DNA of 64,000 bases, from contig JADJZF010000005.1 of the NCBI GenBank assembly GCA_016719395.1, positions 62,001 to 126,000 of the forward strand, written 5' to 3'. The notes beneath the pieces are model-generated. The model made no database searches and was not told where the DNA came from. It saw nothing but the letters and a program-made list of their open reading frames with translations. Numbering within the stretch: the first letter of the stretch is position 1; each line of letters begins with the position of its first letter. The DNA comes from Candidatus Amarobacter glycogenicus. GTDB lineage: Bacteria; Chloroflexota; Dehalococcoidia; Tepidiformales; Tepidiformaceae. The translations under genes and the position numbers were made by a program. Of the stretch, positions 27,225 through 36,388 are shown piece by piece.

Positions 27225-27425
27225 GGCGCGATTGTCGCGGGATGCGTGGAGGTTGTCGAACGGAGTGCTCTCCAGCAACACCCGGCCCGGCCGCCGAACG
27301 TGCACCGCCGGCGGGCCGAGTCATAGGGGGATTCCCCATTCACTCCCAGCATAGGTTGCCGACTTTCATGACAATACTTCCGGAGCGATCGGGGCAGTCG
27401 AAGTGGTGGGAGGGGACAGGGGCAG

Positions 27426-27818
27426 ATGAGGGACATCCACGGGCTCATGCAGCTGGCGTTCGGACTTGCCCACGAAGTCTCGGAGGCGTCGCTCGATCTC
27501 GAGAGAACTCCTGGTCTCCGCGGCCGGGGGGTCCACGCCCGCCTCATCGCTGACAGCGGCGTTTCCGCACTCGCCCATGTCGCATCGGCGTCGGCGGATC
27601 TCTCCGAAGGCGGCTTCAATGGCCGTTTGCGCGCGACGAGTTCGCTCCGGGGAGCACGGGAAGAACTCAAGCAACTCCGGGACCGCGTCCACACTGTCGC
27701 GACCGCCAGCTACATCAGCGAAACGGCCGCTTCGGAGCTAACAAGCCGCATCGACGAACTCGCCACGCTGATCATGGCGCTCTCGGTCGAAGTCCGCGGC
27801 GGACGAAGCGCCGCATAG
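27426..27818 (+). CDS. Small helical protein of unknown function
   Basis: The 130-residue protein is almost all helix by composition, with many Ala, Leu, Glu and Arg residues (FGLAHEVSEASLDLERTPG, REELKQLRDRVHTVATASYI, SELTSRIDELATLIMALSVEV). It could form a four-helix bundle, reminiscent of the small 'four helix bundle' proteins, but I see no diagnostic motif. It stands alone upstream of tRNA-Arg. Confidence 0.55.
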   Translation: MRDIHGLMQLAFGLAHEVSEASLDLERTPGLRGRGVHARLIADSGVSALAHVASASADLSEGGFNGRLRATSSLRGAREELKQLRDRVHTVATASYISETAASELTSRIDELATLIMALSVEVRGGRSAA

Positions 27819-27949
27819 CCATGCAGCTGGCGACCGGGCTCCTTGGTATCTCCCGCCACACTGGTTCGAACCAACCCCGAAACAAAAAGGGTCCCGCCGC
27901 TCCTCGTCTCTCTTTTCTCTTTCCTCTTTCGCCTTTCCTCTCGAAAACC

Positions 27950-28025
27950 TGGCGCCCCCGGCAGGATTCGAACCTGCGGCCAGACGCTTAGAAGGCGCCT
28001 GCTCTGTCCCCTGAGCTACGAGGGC
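27950..28025 (-). tRNA. tRNA-Arg (TCT)
   Basis: On the minus strand the cloverleaf has acceptor GCCCTCG/CGGGGGC (one G-T pair), anticodon loop CTTCTAA with anticodon TCT, T-arm GCAGGTTCGAATCCTGC and an encoded CCA (complement of 27950-27952). Confidence 0.95.
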
Positions 28026-28113
28026 GTGCCTCGATTCTACCGCCCATTCCTGCTGGCTTCCTTCGGCCGCGCTGTCCGGTTCCCCGTTTCCTGTTCCCCG
28101 CTACGCTTAGTGC

Positions 28114-28995
28114 ATGGCAGCTCAGCTCATCGATGGCAACAAGATTGCGGCCGATATCAAGGCCGATGTCTCCCGGCGGGTCTCCGCCCTCAAGGCCCGC
28201 GGCATCTCCCCCGGACTCGCAGCCATCATCGTCGGCGACAACGCTGCTTCGATTAGCTACGTCTCCGGAAAGGCCGCCGACTGCGCCGAAGTCGGCATCT
28301 TCTCCGAGACGTTTCATCTACCGGAGTCGTCGACTCACGACGAAGTGCTCGCACTCATCGCACGCCTCAATGCCGATAACCGCTTCCACGCCATCCTCCC
28401 ACAGCTCCCCATGCCAAGGCAGATCGACGAAAGGGAAGTCATCGACGCGATGCTCGCCCGCAAGGACGCCGATGGTCTCCATCCGGTGAACCTTGGCCGC
28501 CTCCTCCGCGGAGAGCTCGATGGCGCTATCCCCTGCACGCCGAACGGAGTCCTTGAGTTGCTCCGGCGGACCGGCATCGACCCCGCCGGCAAGCACGTCG
28601 TCGTCGTCGGCCGGAGCACACTCGTTGGCCGGCCGCTCGCGGTGCTTCTGAGCAACAAGGCGAATGGCGCCAACGCGACCGTCACGATCTGCCACACCGG
28701 CACCCCGGACATCGCCCGCTTCACGCGCGACGCCGAGATCGTGGTCCTCGCCGCCGGCCACGTGAACACGCTTACGGCGGACATGTGCAAACCGGGAGTC
28801 GTCATCATCGATGTCGGTGTCAACCGCGTCGATGCGCCCTCCCGCCCCAGCGGCTACCGCCTCGTCGGCGATGCGGCTATGGACGTGCGCGAAGTCGCTT
28901 CGTGGGTCACGCCCTATACCGGTGGAGTCGGACCGATGACCCGCGCGATGCTCCTGGTGAACACGGTCCGCGCCGCAGAGAAGGTCGCCGGTTAG
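28114..28995 (+). CDS. folD: Methylenetetrahydrofolate dehydrogenase/cyclohydrolase
   Basis: FolD converts 5,10-methylene-THF to 10-formyl-THF in one-carbon metabolism. The 293-residue protein shows the YxxxK catalytic motif (ISYVSGKAADC), PLP-type QLPMPRQID, the Rossmann segment VVVVGRSTLVGRPLAVLL and YTGGVGPMTRAMLL near the end. In this family the first catalytic pair is Tyr and Lys, both present. Its stop overlaps the end of the decayed vapC on the other strand. Confidence 0.95.
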   Translation: MAAQLIDGNKIAADIKADVSRRVSALKARGISPGLAAIIVGDNAASISYVSGKAADCAEVGIFSETFHLPESSTHDEVLALIARLNADNRFHAILPQLPMPRQIDEREVIDAMLARKDADGLHPVNLGRLLRGELDGAIPCTPNGVLELLRRTGIDPAGKHVVVVGRSTLVGRPLAVLLSNKANGANATVTICHTGTPDIARFTRDAEIVVLAAGHVNTLTADMCKPGVVIIDVGVNRVDAPSRPSGYRLVGDAAMDVREVASWVTPYTGGVGPMTRAMLLVNTVRAAEKVAG

Positions 28996-29361
28996 TCCGG
29001 GTCGAGCCCTTCCAAGGTGAGACCGGTGATCCGGCTCGAAGTGGCGGCGGTTGCGCGTGACCAGGGGAAGCCCGTGCCCCATCGCGACGCCCGCGATGAT
29101 CAGGTCCCGGGCGTCGAATCGTTCGCCGCTGGCCGGAGTTCCCGGTCGATCCGCGCGGCTCGAAAGCCGACGGAACGCTCGGAAGACGGGCAAGGTCGCA
29201 GCAACTTCCGACCCGCTGTCGTCTTCCTTCGTCAGCGCCGAAGCTGCAAGTCCGAAAGACGTTCAGACCGTGATTGTCGATACCGCAACCTGGTGTTCAC
29301 AACAGCCGGGCGAAGGGGAAACCGCCCAGGTCCGCACGCCCCGGAAGGCGTCGATCAGCAC
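28992..29361 (-). pseudogene. VapC-like PIN-domain toxin, decayed
   Basis: The start GTG 29361 gives VLIDAFRG, the usual opening of a PIN toxin with its first acidic residue. After VAVSTITV a TGA interrupts the frame. The C-terminal part reads FDARDLIIAGVAMGHGLPLVTRNRRHFEP, the standard PIN end, and a one-base shift leads to ITGLTLEGLDPD and the stop at 28992. With a stop and a frameshift this toxin should be inactive. Confidence 0.7.
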
Positions 29362-29626
29362 ATCCAGAGTCCAGGATTCTCCGCCATTGCCTCCTCGACT
29401 CGTTGATGCGCTTCGAACCTCTGCCGCGCTGTCTTCCTCGACATGCTGCCAAACAGCGTCTCGGCACCTTCCGCGGCGCTCTTCGCGGATTGCCTGCGCG
29501 CGATCCCAAGGTAGCGCTCCAGCGTCTCGTCGATGAGCTCCGAGTAACCGCGCTCGCCCCGTTCGGCTGCCATCTTCTGAAGCTTCACGGCCTGGCGTCG
29601 TCGTCGATCTCGATCGTCGTCCTCAT
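29355..29626 (-). pseudogene. VapB-like antitoxin, frameshifted
   Basis: From ATG 29626 the peptide MRTTIEIDDDA is the classic VapB ribbon start. A one-base shift near 29590 is then needed to reach VKLQKMAAERGERGYSELIDETLERYL, ending at 29355 and overlapping the toxin start. A shorter product from GTG 29588 is open (77 residues) but lacks the DNA-binding ribbon. The pair is a toxin-antitoxin remnant. Confidence 0.65.
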
Positions 29627-29636
29627 GCCTTCATGA

Positions 29637-29673
29637 TGCATGCATGCACATGCATGTCAATGCGCAAATGCGC
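29637..29673. repeat. Cluster of short palindromes, likely former VapB operator
   Basis: Three adjacent palindromes, TGCATGCA (29637-29644), ACATGCATGT (29648-29657) and GCGCAAATGCGC (29662-29673), lie just upstream of the antitoxin start. Ribbon-helix-helix antitoxins bind such repeated palindromes. They also sit within 30 bases of the prfB start. Confidence 0.5.
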
Positions 29674-29702
29674 GTTCGCTCGGCCCGTGCCACCATCTCC
29701 CT

Positions 29703-30807
29703 ATGAACGAACTCCTTCTTCGCGCCCGCGAACTCTCTCAGCGCATCTCTGACCTCCAGGTGCGACTTTGACCTCGCCAACGATGAAGCACGCGTAGCTG
29801 AACTCGAAGACCGGTCCTCCGAGCCCGGTTTCTGGGACGACGCCGAAGCCGCCCGCACACTCATGCAGGAGCTGTCGGTAGCCCGCGAACGGGTCGAGAC
29901 GTGGCGGTCGCTCGAACGCAGAGTCCGTGATGCGGGCGACCTGCTTGAACTCGGCGAGGCCGAGGGTGATGAATCCGTCGCTGAATCCGCCGGCGCCGAC
30001 CTCGATGCCGCCGAGAAGGATCTCGTGGCGCTCGAGTTCCAGCTCCAACTCTCCGGCCCCTACGACTCCCGCAACGCCATCCTCGCCGTCCACGCGGGCG
30101 CCGGCGGCACTGATTCGCAAGACTGGGCCGACATGCTCCTGCGCATGTACCTGCGCTGGGCAGAGCGCAAGGGTTACTCCACCGACCTCCTTGACATGAC
30201 CGAGGGCGAAGAAGCAGGCATCAAGAGCGCAACCCTCGAGATCAAGGGCAAGTACGCCTTCGGCTACCTCCAAAGCGAACGCGGTGTCCACCGCCTTGTC
30301 CGCCTCTCCCCGTTCAACTCGGCGAGTGCCCGCCAGACGAGCTTCGCCAAGGTCGAAGTCATGCCCGAGGTCGAAGAAGTCGGTGAGATCCAGATCCCGG
30401 AAGACGACATCCGCATCGATGTCTACCGCTCCAGCGGCGCCGGCGGCCAGAACGTCCAGAAAAACTCGACGGCCGTCCGCATCACCCACATCCCGACCGG
30501 CATCGTCGTCACCTGCCAGAACGAACGCTCCCAGGGGCGCAACCGCGATAGCGCCATGAAGGTTCTCGAAGCGCGCCTCCTCGAACGAGAGGTGAACCGC
30601 CTCGAAGAGGAAAAGGCGCGGTTAAAGGGGCAACACGTCGATGTCAGCTTCGGTTCGCAGATCCGTAACTACGTCCTGCATCCCTATAAGATGGTCAAGG
30701 ACGTCCGCACCGACTTCGAGACCAGCGACACGACGGCCGTGCTCGATGGCGAGATCGATGGATTCATAGCGGCGTACCTCAAGTCACGCGTAGGCGAGGA
30801 GTCGTAA
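29703..30807 (+). CDS. prfB: Peptide chain release factor 2, with programmed +1 frameshift
   Basis: RF2 ends translation at UGA and UAA. The coding parts are 29703-29768 and 29770-30807. The first 22 codons end in CTT followed by an in-frame TGA and C (CTT TGA C), preceded by an AGGTG Shine-Dalgarno-like stretch, the well-known autoregulatory frameshift site of prfB. After the shift the frame reads LDLANDEARVAELEDR. The tripeptide anticodon SPF is in VRLSPFNSASARQT, and the GGQ motif in SSGAGGQNVQKNSTAV. The total is 367 residues, normal for RF2. The stop overlaps the next ATG (TAATG). Confidence 0.95.
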
Positions 30808-32202
30808 TGCCCCGCGTCGCCCTCACCTTCTTCGCGGCGCTGGTCGCCAGCCTCTCCCTCATGGCCGCTCCTTCAACCGCCTCTGCCGAAACCGTCATCG
30901 AGTCCTCCGCACTCGTGAACGGCTACCCTGCGACGCTGACGTTCAAGGTCACCGCCAGGGCCGATTCGGATATCACCGATGTCACGCTCAACTACGCTAT
31001 CAAGGGGCGGGGCACGAGCGCCCTCGACAAGCCAAAGAACCTCACCCCGGCCCGGAATCTCAGCACCGAAGTCGTGATCCAGGTCAACTCATCGAGCAAC
31101 TACATCCCTGTTGGCTCCGACTTCACCTATCACTGGGAGATCACCACTGCCGACGGCGGCACCTACCGAGGGCCTGACCTGGAGTTCTTCTACCTGCCCC
31201 CCGGCAAGGACTGGAAGAACGTCTCCAACGAGTTCATGACGGTCTACTACCACGGTGACCGTGAGAACATCGCGAGCGCCTACCTCAAGGCCGGTGTGGA
31301 CACGTACGAGCGCATCGGTAAGCAGCTCTACAACATCACGCTCAAACAGATCCCCGTTAAAGTGATCATGTTCGCCGACGAGTCCGAAAGCGACCTCGCC
31401 CGTCCCGGCAACGGCGGAAAGTTCGATGCCGCCGTCACCACCTGCGGGACCAAGGTGGAGAACGATATCGTCCTTCTCATTCCCGTCGCCTGCGGTTCGC
31501 CCGACCGAACAGACACGCTCCGTCACGAATTCGCGCATACGCTGAATGAAACGGCCGGGCGAGGGGACGCTCGCGGAGAAGGCTGGGGAAACTCCCTCGT
31601 GGCTCGATGAAGGCGCCGCCGTTTACGCACAGTCCAGCCCAGGTGATTACGAATCCGCGTTCACGGCGGCCGCCCGCAGTAACCGGCTCATCCCGTTCAG
31701 CCAGATGAGCGTCCCGGTTTCCAACCCGAACCAGGTTGGCGTCTTCTACGGCCAGAGCTGGGCGATGGTCTCCTACCTCATAAACAAGGGCGGCCCCTCT
31801 ACGTTCGGCAAACTGATGGCGACCATCAAGGCCGGGAAACGCTATGACCAGGCTATCTCCGAGGTCTACGGATTCGCCGACCTGAATGCCTTCGAGAGCG
31901 CTTTCAAGAGCGCCGTTGGAGCGCCGCAGCAGACTTCGCCCACGGTCCGGCCGACGACTGCGGCGACGCCAACTCCCCGCGCGCAGGCGTCCGCGACGGC
32001 AACCCGGACATCCGCGGCCGCCGCCTCCCCTGGGGCCGGCGACGATGACAGCATCGGGCGAGGGACGATCGTCATCGGCGGCATCGCCGTCCTCTTTTTG
32101 CTCGCAGCCGTCTTTGCGCTCCTCATCTCCCTGATGATGGCAAACAACCGCAAGTCATCCGCCGGAAACTCCCCGGGCAGTCCACCGCCCGAGTCCCGCT
32201 GA
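30807..32202 (+). pseudogene. Secreted MA-type metallopeptidase with membrane anchor, frameshifted
   Basis: The N-terminal reading from ATG 30807 has a signal peptide (LTFFAALVASLSLMAAPSTASA), a beta-rich domain and then the zinc motif LRHEFAHTLNETAG. Near 31560 (inside GGCCGGGCGAGGGG) the frame shifts by one base and homology resumes as EGTLAEKAGETPSWLDEGAAVYAQ, with the third zinc Glu, then a Thr/Ala/Pro linker and a C-terminal transmembrane helix (VIGGIAVLFLLAAVFALLI). Joined, it is a surface-anchored HExxH-type peptidase of about 465 residues. The break in a G run suggests an assembly error or recent decay. It overlaps prfB by one base. Confidence 0.75.
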
Positions 32203-32245
32203 TCGGCGTTTCCGGCGACACGGTGCTGGCGTTGGGCCCCCGGTC

Positions 32246-32827
32246 CTACTCCCGCATCCCGTTCCGCAGCATCCAGAAACGTTGGAGCGCGGTGAAATTC
32301 GCCAGCACCGCGAGAAGCCCAATGACCACCGTAAGGCCGTTGAAGAAGAGGCCGATGGTCAGCATCGCGACGCGCTCCTGGCGGCGGAAGAGGCCGTCGC
32401 GCATCGACATCCCCGCGACTTCTGCCCGGGCTCGCATGTAGCTCACGGCGATGCTCCCGAAGATCGCCCCGTAGGCCAACGCCGCCTGGACCTGTTCGCC
32501 CCGTTCCGTGAAGTACCAGCCGCATGCCGCCAACACGATTGCTTCGCTCGCACGGTCGAGCACGGCATCGAAGACCGCCCCGAAGGGACTCGCCAGGCCG
32601 GTGGCCCGCGCGACGGCGCCGTCTACCATGTCGAGTGCCGAGAAGAAGAGGAAAACGATCCCGGCGAACAGCAGCTCTCCGTTCGCGATCAGCCACGCCG
32701 CGGCAAGGTTGCCCCCGAATCCAAAGAGTGAGATCGCATTCGGTGTGATGCCCAGCCCACCCACCGTCCGCCCGATGGTGTCCTGGATGCCCTTGGGCAA
32801 CCGCGTAGGGAGCACATTTACAGGCAA
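32246..32827 (-). CDS. CDP-alcohol phosphatidyltransferase
   Basis: The 193-residue membrane enzyme carries the family motif D-G-x2-A-R-x8-G-x3-D-x3-D as DMVDGAVARATGLASPFGAV plus FDAVLD. It would join a CDP-diacylglycerol phosphatidyl group to an alcohol such as inositol phosphate or glycerol phosphate; the acceptor cannot be told. About five to six helices are visible. It ends a four-gene minus-strand run with a PHP phosphoesterase and two acyltransferases, an arrangement seen in glycophospholipid (PIM-like) biosynthesis loci of actinobacteria. Confidence 0.88.
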   Translation of the reverse strand: MPVNVLPTRLPKGIQDTIGRTVGGLGITPNAISLFGFGGNLAAAWLIANGELLFAGIVFLFFSALDMVDGAVARATGLASPFGAVFDAVLDRASEAIVLAACGWYFTERGEQVQAALAYGAIFGSIAVSYMRARAEVAGMSMRDGLFRRQERVAMLTIGLFFNGLTVVIGLLAVLANFTALQRFWMLRNGMRE

Positions 32828-32882
32828 GCTCGGCGACCTTCCATCCGCGGCGATCGCGGACGCGATCGGTATCCGTATCGTT

Positions 32883-33599
32883 TCATATCCGGCGCCTCAA
32901 CATCTTCCGCGGGGTCGCGCTGTAGCCCCAGGCGAGCCCTGCTGCCAGTCGCGCGAAGCCGATCTCTCGCATGCTGGGGTAGACCGACATCCGGGCGGTC
33001 GTTTGTCCGCTCCGCATGGCATCGCGCACTGCGTCCGCGCTGCTTCCCTCGAATTCGGTCCAACCGGTCGCGATGTGGCCGAGGTGGTGTGCATCCGAAC
33101 TTCCGATGGCCGGAAGTCGCCAGACCTCGTTGTTGAGGCGGACCGCCCGCTCACGCGTCCGAAGCGCCGCTGGGCTCGGACTCGCCAGCTCGATCGCGTC
33201 AAACCGGGGGCCGTCCTGTCGCGCCAGGCGGTTGAGCGTCCGGCTGCTAATCGAACGTGTCAGCCAGCTCAGCGGGTGGGGCGCGACGGCGAGTCCGCCC
33301 TGGTTGTGGATCATCTCGATCGTTGATTCTACCCGCCGGAAACTCGCCGGAGTCGTCTCCAGGAAGAGCCCGATCACGTGCCCCTGCATCGTTGTGACTT
33401 CGGCACCCACGATCACGTCGAAGCGGTAGCCGCGCTTCGCCGCGAGCTCCCTTGCCCGCAGCCCACCCCCCGCATCTTCGTGGTCGGTAATAGCGACAAC
33501 GTCGAGGTCCGTCCGGTGTTCGACGTACTCCAGCACCTGGGAGACGCTCGCCATCCCGTCGCTCACTCGAGTGTGGATGTGCAGGTCCGCCTTACCCAC
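32883..33599 (-). CDS. PHP-domain phosphoesterase
   Basis: The protein of about 238 residues opens with KADLHIHTRVSDGMAS, then VVAITDHEDAGGG, VIVGAEVTTMQGHVIGLFLE, GGLAVAPHPLSWL and LPAIGSSDAHHLG, the ordered metal ligands of PHP phosphoesterases. Such proteins hydrolyse phosphate esters; the substrate is unknown. I chose GTG 33599, six codons before the motif, overlapping the stop of the upstream acyltransferase. A longer frame upstream has no family resemblance. Confidence 0.85.
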   Translation of the reverse strand: MGKADLHIHTRVSDGMASVSQVLEYVEHRTDLDVVAITDHEDAGGGLRARELAAKRGYRFDVIVGAEVTTMQGHVIGLFLETTPASFRRVESTIEMIHNQGGLAVAPHPLSWLTRSISSRTLNRLARQDGPRFDAIELASPSPAALRTRERAVRLNNEVWRLPAIGSSDAHHLGHIATGWTEFEGSSADAVRDAMRSGQTTARMSVYPSMREIGFARLAAGLAWGYSATPRKMLRRRI

Positions 33600-34461
33600 A
33601 GGTGTGCACCTTCCAGAAGTCCTCGGTGAACGCCCACTGCGAAGGCTCCCGGGTGAGATGCTCCTCCAGGAGCGCCGCGAACCGGCGGACGGCCGCGGCG
33701 ATGTCGGCATCTTCGTCCTCTGTCGACGCAACCTTGAACGGTTGCTCCACGAACACCCGGAAGCGGTCGTGCTTTATGCGTGTGCTAAAGATGGGGAATA
33801 CCCGGGCATCGGTCTTTCGAGCAATTTCCCACGGTCCCGTCGGCAACCGGACGCTGCGCCCGGCGAGTGCGGTGCAGAGTCCATTCCCCTGGATGTCGCG
33901 ATCGCCCATGAACCCCGCAAGCCCGCCTTCATGCAAGGTCTCGATGCAGGCCCGGATGCCGGCGAAGGTCGTCTCATGGAACTCGCCCCCCGCGGACGAC
34001 CGCAGACGGCGCAGGTACCGCGACCACGCCGGCGGCTGTTGCGCTTCGACCAGTGCGACGAAGGGCCGACCCCGGTAGGTGAGCGCCTGGATGGCCATCT
34101 CGGCGTTACCTGTGTGCGCGCTGACGATGACGATCGGACCTGGATGATCGAGTTCCGCGAGCCGGTCACCCCTTACGAGCTCCAGGTGTCCCGCCTCGAT
34201 TCCCTGCATGTCGCGCGATGGGAGTGTGCAGAGGTCGACGTAATACTGCGCGATGTTCCGGAAGACACCCAGGGCAGCGCGCCGTGCGGCGAGCCTATCT
34301 CCACCCGTGAACGCCAGCATGTTGCGGATGACGTTTCGGCGGGCCCGCGGCTGCAGGTGAAACGAAAGCCAACCGGCAAGCCACGCGAACCGGTAGAACG
34401 CCCCGGGGAACCTTGCGACGAGCGGCTGGTTTGCCCGCAACACCCAGAGTCGAATGCTCAC
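33592..34461 (-). CDS. Lysophospholipid acyltransferase (HtrB/LpxL-like)
   Basis: The 289-residue protein has the acyltransferase motif in the form VIVSAHTGNAEMAIQAL (H-x4-E in place of the more common HFGNWE), an N-terminal hydrophobic segment (FPGAFYRFAWLAGWLSF), GFMGDRDIQGNGL and a C-terminal PSQWAFTEDFW. HtrB/LpxL-like enzymes move an acyl chain onto a glycolipid. The GTG start at 34461 overlaps the stop of the upstream paralogue by 4 bases, so the two may be made together. Confidence 0.85.
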   Translation of the reverse strand: MSIRLWVLRANQPLVARFPGAFYRFAWLAGWLSFHLQPRARRNVIRNMLAFTGGDRLAARRAALGVFRNIAQYYVDLCTLPSRDMQGIEAGHLELVRGDRLAELDHPGPIVIVSAHTGNAEMAIQALTYRGRPFVALVEAQQPPAWSRYLRRLRSSAGGEFHETTFAGIRACIETLHEGGLAGFMGDRDIQGNGLCTALAGRSVRLPTGPWEIARKTDARVFPIFSTRIKHDRFRVFVEQPFKVASTEDEDADIAAAVRRFAALLEEHLTREPSQWAFTEDFWKVHTCG

Positions 34462-35366
34462 CGTACGACCGCCCGGGCCGGTTTCGCCCACATCGGCCGG
34501 AACATGTACCACTGGTCCGGGTGCTGTCGGATGATCCTTTCATGCGCCTGCATGATTGCTTGCGTCAGTGCCTTCGTGTCCCCGTCGCGGTCGCCCGTGG
34601 AGACCGCTTCGATGTCGAAGTCGCAGATGGCCGTGACGTCGGGCTTTCCGGGCGAGGTACGCACGAAGGCCGTCGGCACCACCTTCGCACCGGTCCGTAA
34701 GGCCAGTCGTGCCGGCCCGGCGGGGACTTCGACCTCTTCGCCGAAGAACGTCACTCTCACGCCGCCCTCCGCGACAGGACGGTCGATGAGTAGCGCCAGG
34801 ACGCCGTTCTGCGTCAGCGCCCGCAGGAGCGATGGTCCAGCTTTCTCCATCCTCACGAGGTTCATTCCCGCCCGCTCCCTCGCTCCTGCGATGAGCGCAT
34901 CGAGCCTCGGATCGGCAAATGTCTCGACCACCACTGTCAGGGGGTATCCCCGCGCTGCGGTCGCGCCGGCGCCAAGGTCCCAGTTGCCGAAGTGCATGCA
35001 GGCGATGACCGCCCCTTGCCCGCGTTCGAGGATCGCGTCCAGCGCTTCGAACTCTCGTCCGCCCGTGACAGCGCCCACCATCGCCTCAGGAGAGAGGCCA
35101 GGGAACCGCACGAAATCGGCGAGGTACTTGCAGTAGTTCACCATCGAACGGCGAGCGACGGCGTGCCGTGTCTTGCGCGGTGTCCCCCGGAGGACATGCG
35201 CGAAGTTCTCGTGCATCGCCCTTCGTCCCCGTGGCCAGCAGTAATAGCCAATGTTCCCGGCTGCCGCTGCGACGGCATACCCCGCGCGCGGAGGCATGTG
35301 CTCCAACGTCGCCGACACGACGCGCCATGCCCTGTATTGGAACGTGCCACCGAACCCGCGACCCAC
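34458..35366 (-). CDS. Lysophospholipid acyltransferase (HtrB/LpxL-like)
   Basis: A paralogue of the gene that follows it. The catalytic motif is the common form ACMHFGNWDLGAGA; then come LTVVVETFADPRLDALI, VLALLIDRPVAEGGVRVTFFGEEV and the C-terminal QHPDQWYMFRPMW. It is about 302 residues from GTG 35366; the start is uncertain because no good ribosome site is visible. Two such enzymes beside a CDP-alcohol phosphatidyltransferase suggest acylation of a phosphatidyl-sugar lipid, an inference from context. Confidence 0.85.
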   Translation of the reverse strand: MGRGFGGTFQYRAWRVVSATLEHMPPRAGYAVAAAAGNIGYYCWPRGRRAMHENFAHVLRGTPRKTRHAVARRSMVNYCKYLADFVRFPGLSPEAMVGAVTGGREFEALDAILERGQGAVIACMHFGNWDLGAGATAARGYPLTVVVETFADPRLDALIAGARERAGMNLVRMEKAGPSLLRALTQNGVLALLIDRPVAEGGVRVTFFGEEVEVPAGPARLALRTGAKVVPTAFVRTSPGKPDVTAICDFDIEAVSTGDRDGDTKALTQAIMQAHERIIRQHPDQWYMFRPMWAKPARAVVR

Positions 35367-35411
35367 AGGCGGAATCTTAGCCGCGGTCCGCCTTGTGGTA
35401 TGTTCTCGGCC

Positions 35412-36368
35412 ATGGCACGGGCGGACACTTGGGGAACCCGGACTACCGAGTACGCACTCCGGCCGGTCCTCGCTCTGCTCATCGCTGCAGTCGGAACCTG
35501 GCTGATTCCGGACAAGAGCTCGGCGGGACTTGTCCTCGCCGTCAGTCTCCCGCTCGTTGTGGTGTCTGGTGGCGTCGCTGGACTGCGCTTCGCCTGGCTC
35601 GCAGTCCCAGCAGGGCTGATTGCGAGCGTCCTGGCCTATCGGGCCACGGATTGCGCCGGTTGCGGCGGAGGCGGCGAAGAAGTCGTCAGCCCGCTGGGAT
35701 GGACCCTGCTCGTCGTGGCCGTGGCCGGCGGGATCGCCAGCTCGGGACCGTTGCGCGCCCGGTGGTTGTTTCCGGCCCGCAGCTGCCTCCGCCCTGTTCC
35801 GGTTCTTGGTGGCGTGGTTCTCTTTGGCGCCGCCTTCGGTGTGCTCGCAGCCATCAGGCAGAGCGAGAACGCCACCGTACGGGGAGAAGTCGTCTACGAA
35901 GCGCACGGCATCCGCTACCAGTCCGGGCGGCCGTACGACGGAGCCGGATCGTCCATCGATCAGGCCGCCCGCGAAAGCCTCCGGGGCGAGCCGCCGGTCT
36001 GGGTCGGTCTACGAGCCGGTCCGTTCGAGCTCTCCTCCATCCAGTGGGCCCCGGACATGGTGCTCCTGGTCTATGGCGCCTGCGGCCCGGCCCCGTGCTC
36101 CCCGCCGGTGACACTCACGATGAAATGGCATTGCGGCGCCCCACCGGAGGTCACAAACGCCCTCTCGCCGCCCGTCACACGCGACGGTGTCGTGTTTGTG
36201 GATGAGCCTATCGGGGCCTCGGCGCCGGGTGCGAAGAACGTGGTCTGGACTGGTCGGCTCCAGGTGACCATCTACGCGCTCCCCGGCTTCCTCGAAGCTG
36301 GCCAAATCGCCGGCACGCTGCGCCGCCTCGACGGCCGGCCGCTTGTCGCCGCCGAGCCGTACTGCTGA
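35412..36368 (+). CDS. Membrane protein of unknown function
   Basis: The 318-residue protein has four to five hydrophobic helices in its first half (PVLALLIAAVGTWLIP, AGLVLAVSLPLVVVSGGVAG, LAVPAGLIASVLAY, WTLLVVAVAGGIASS, VLGGVVLFGAAFGVLAAI), with a CAGCGGGG loop between, then a soluble C-terminal half that looks extracytoplasmic (GPFELSSIQWAPDMVLLVYGACG, TLTMKWHCG). Paired Cys residues there may form disulfides. I recognise no family. It is divergent from the acyltransferase gene across about 45 bases. Confidence 0.65.
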   Translation: MARADTWGTRTTEYALRPVLALLIAAVGTWLIPDKSSAGLVLAVSLPLVVVSGGVAGLRFAWLAVPAGLIASVLAYRATDCAGCGGGGEEVVSPLGWTLLVVAVAGGIASSGPLRARWLFPARSCLRPVPVLGGVVLFGAAFGVLAAIRQSENATVRGEVVYEAHGIRYQSGRPYDGAGSSIDQAARESLRGEPPVWVGLRAGPFELSSIQWAPDMVLLVYGACGPAPCSPPVTLTMKWHCGAPPEVTNALSPPVTRDGVVFVDEPIGASAPGAKNVVWTGRLQVTIYALPGFLEAGQIAGTLRRLDGRPLVAAEPYC

Positions 36369-36388
36369 GGTGCGATAGAATCTCCCGA

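Noticed and set aside
27950..28025. tRNA-Sec (selC) candidate
   Set aside because: This gene and the one at 20241 have ordinary lengths and anticodons TCT and CCC. No tRNA with TCA anticodon and long acceptor or variable arm was found in the window.
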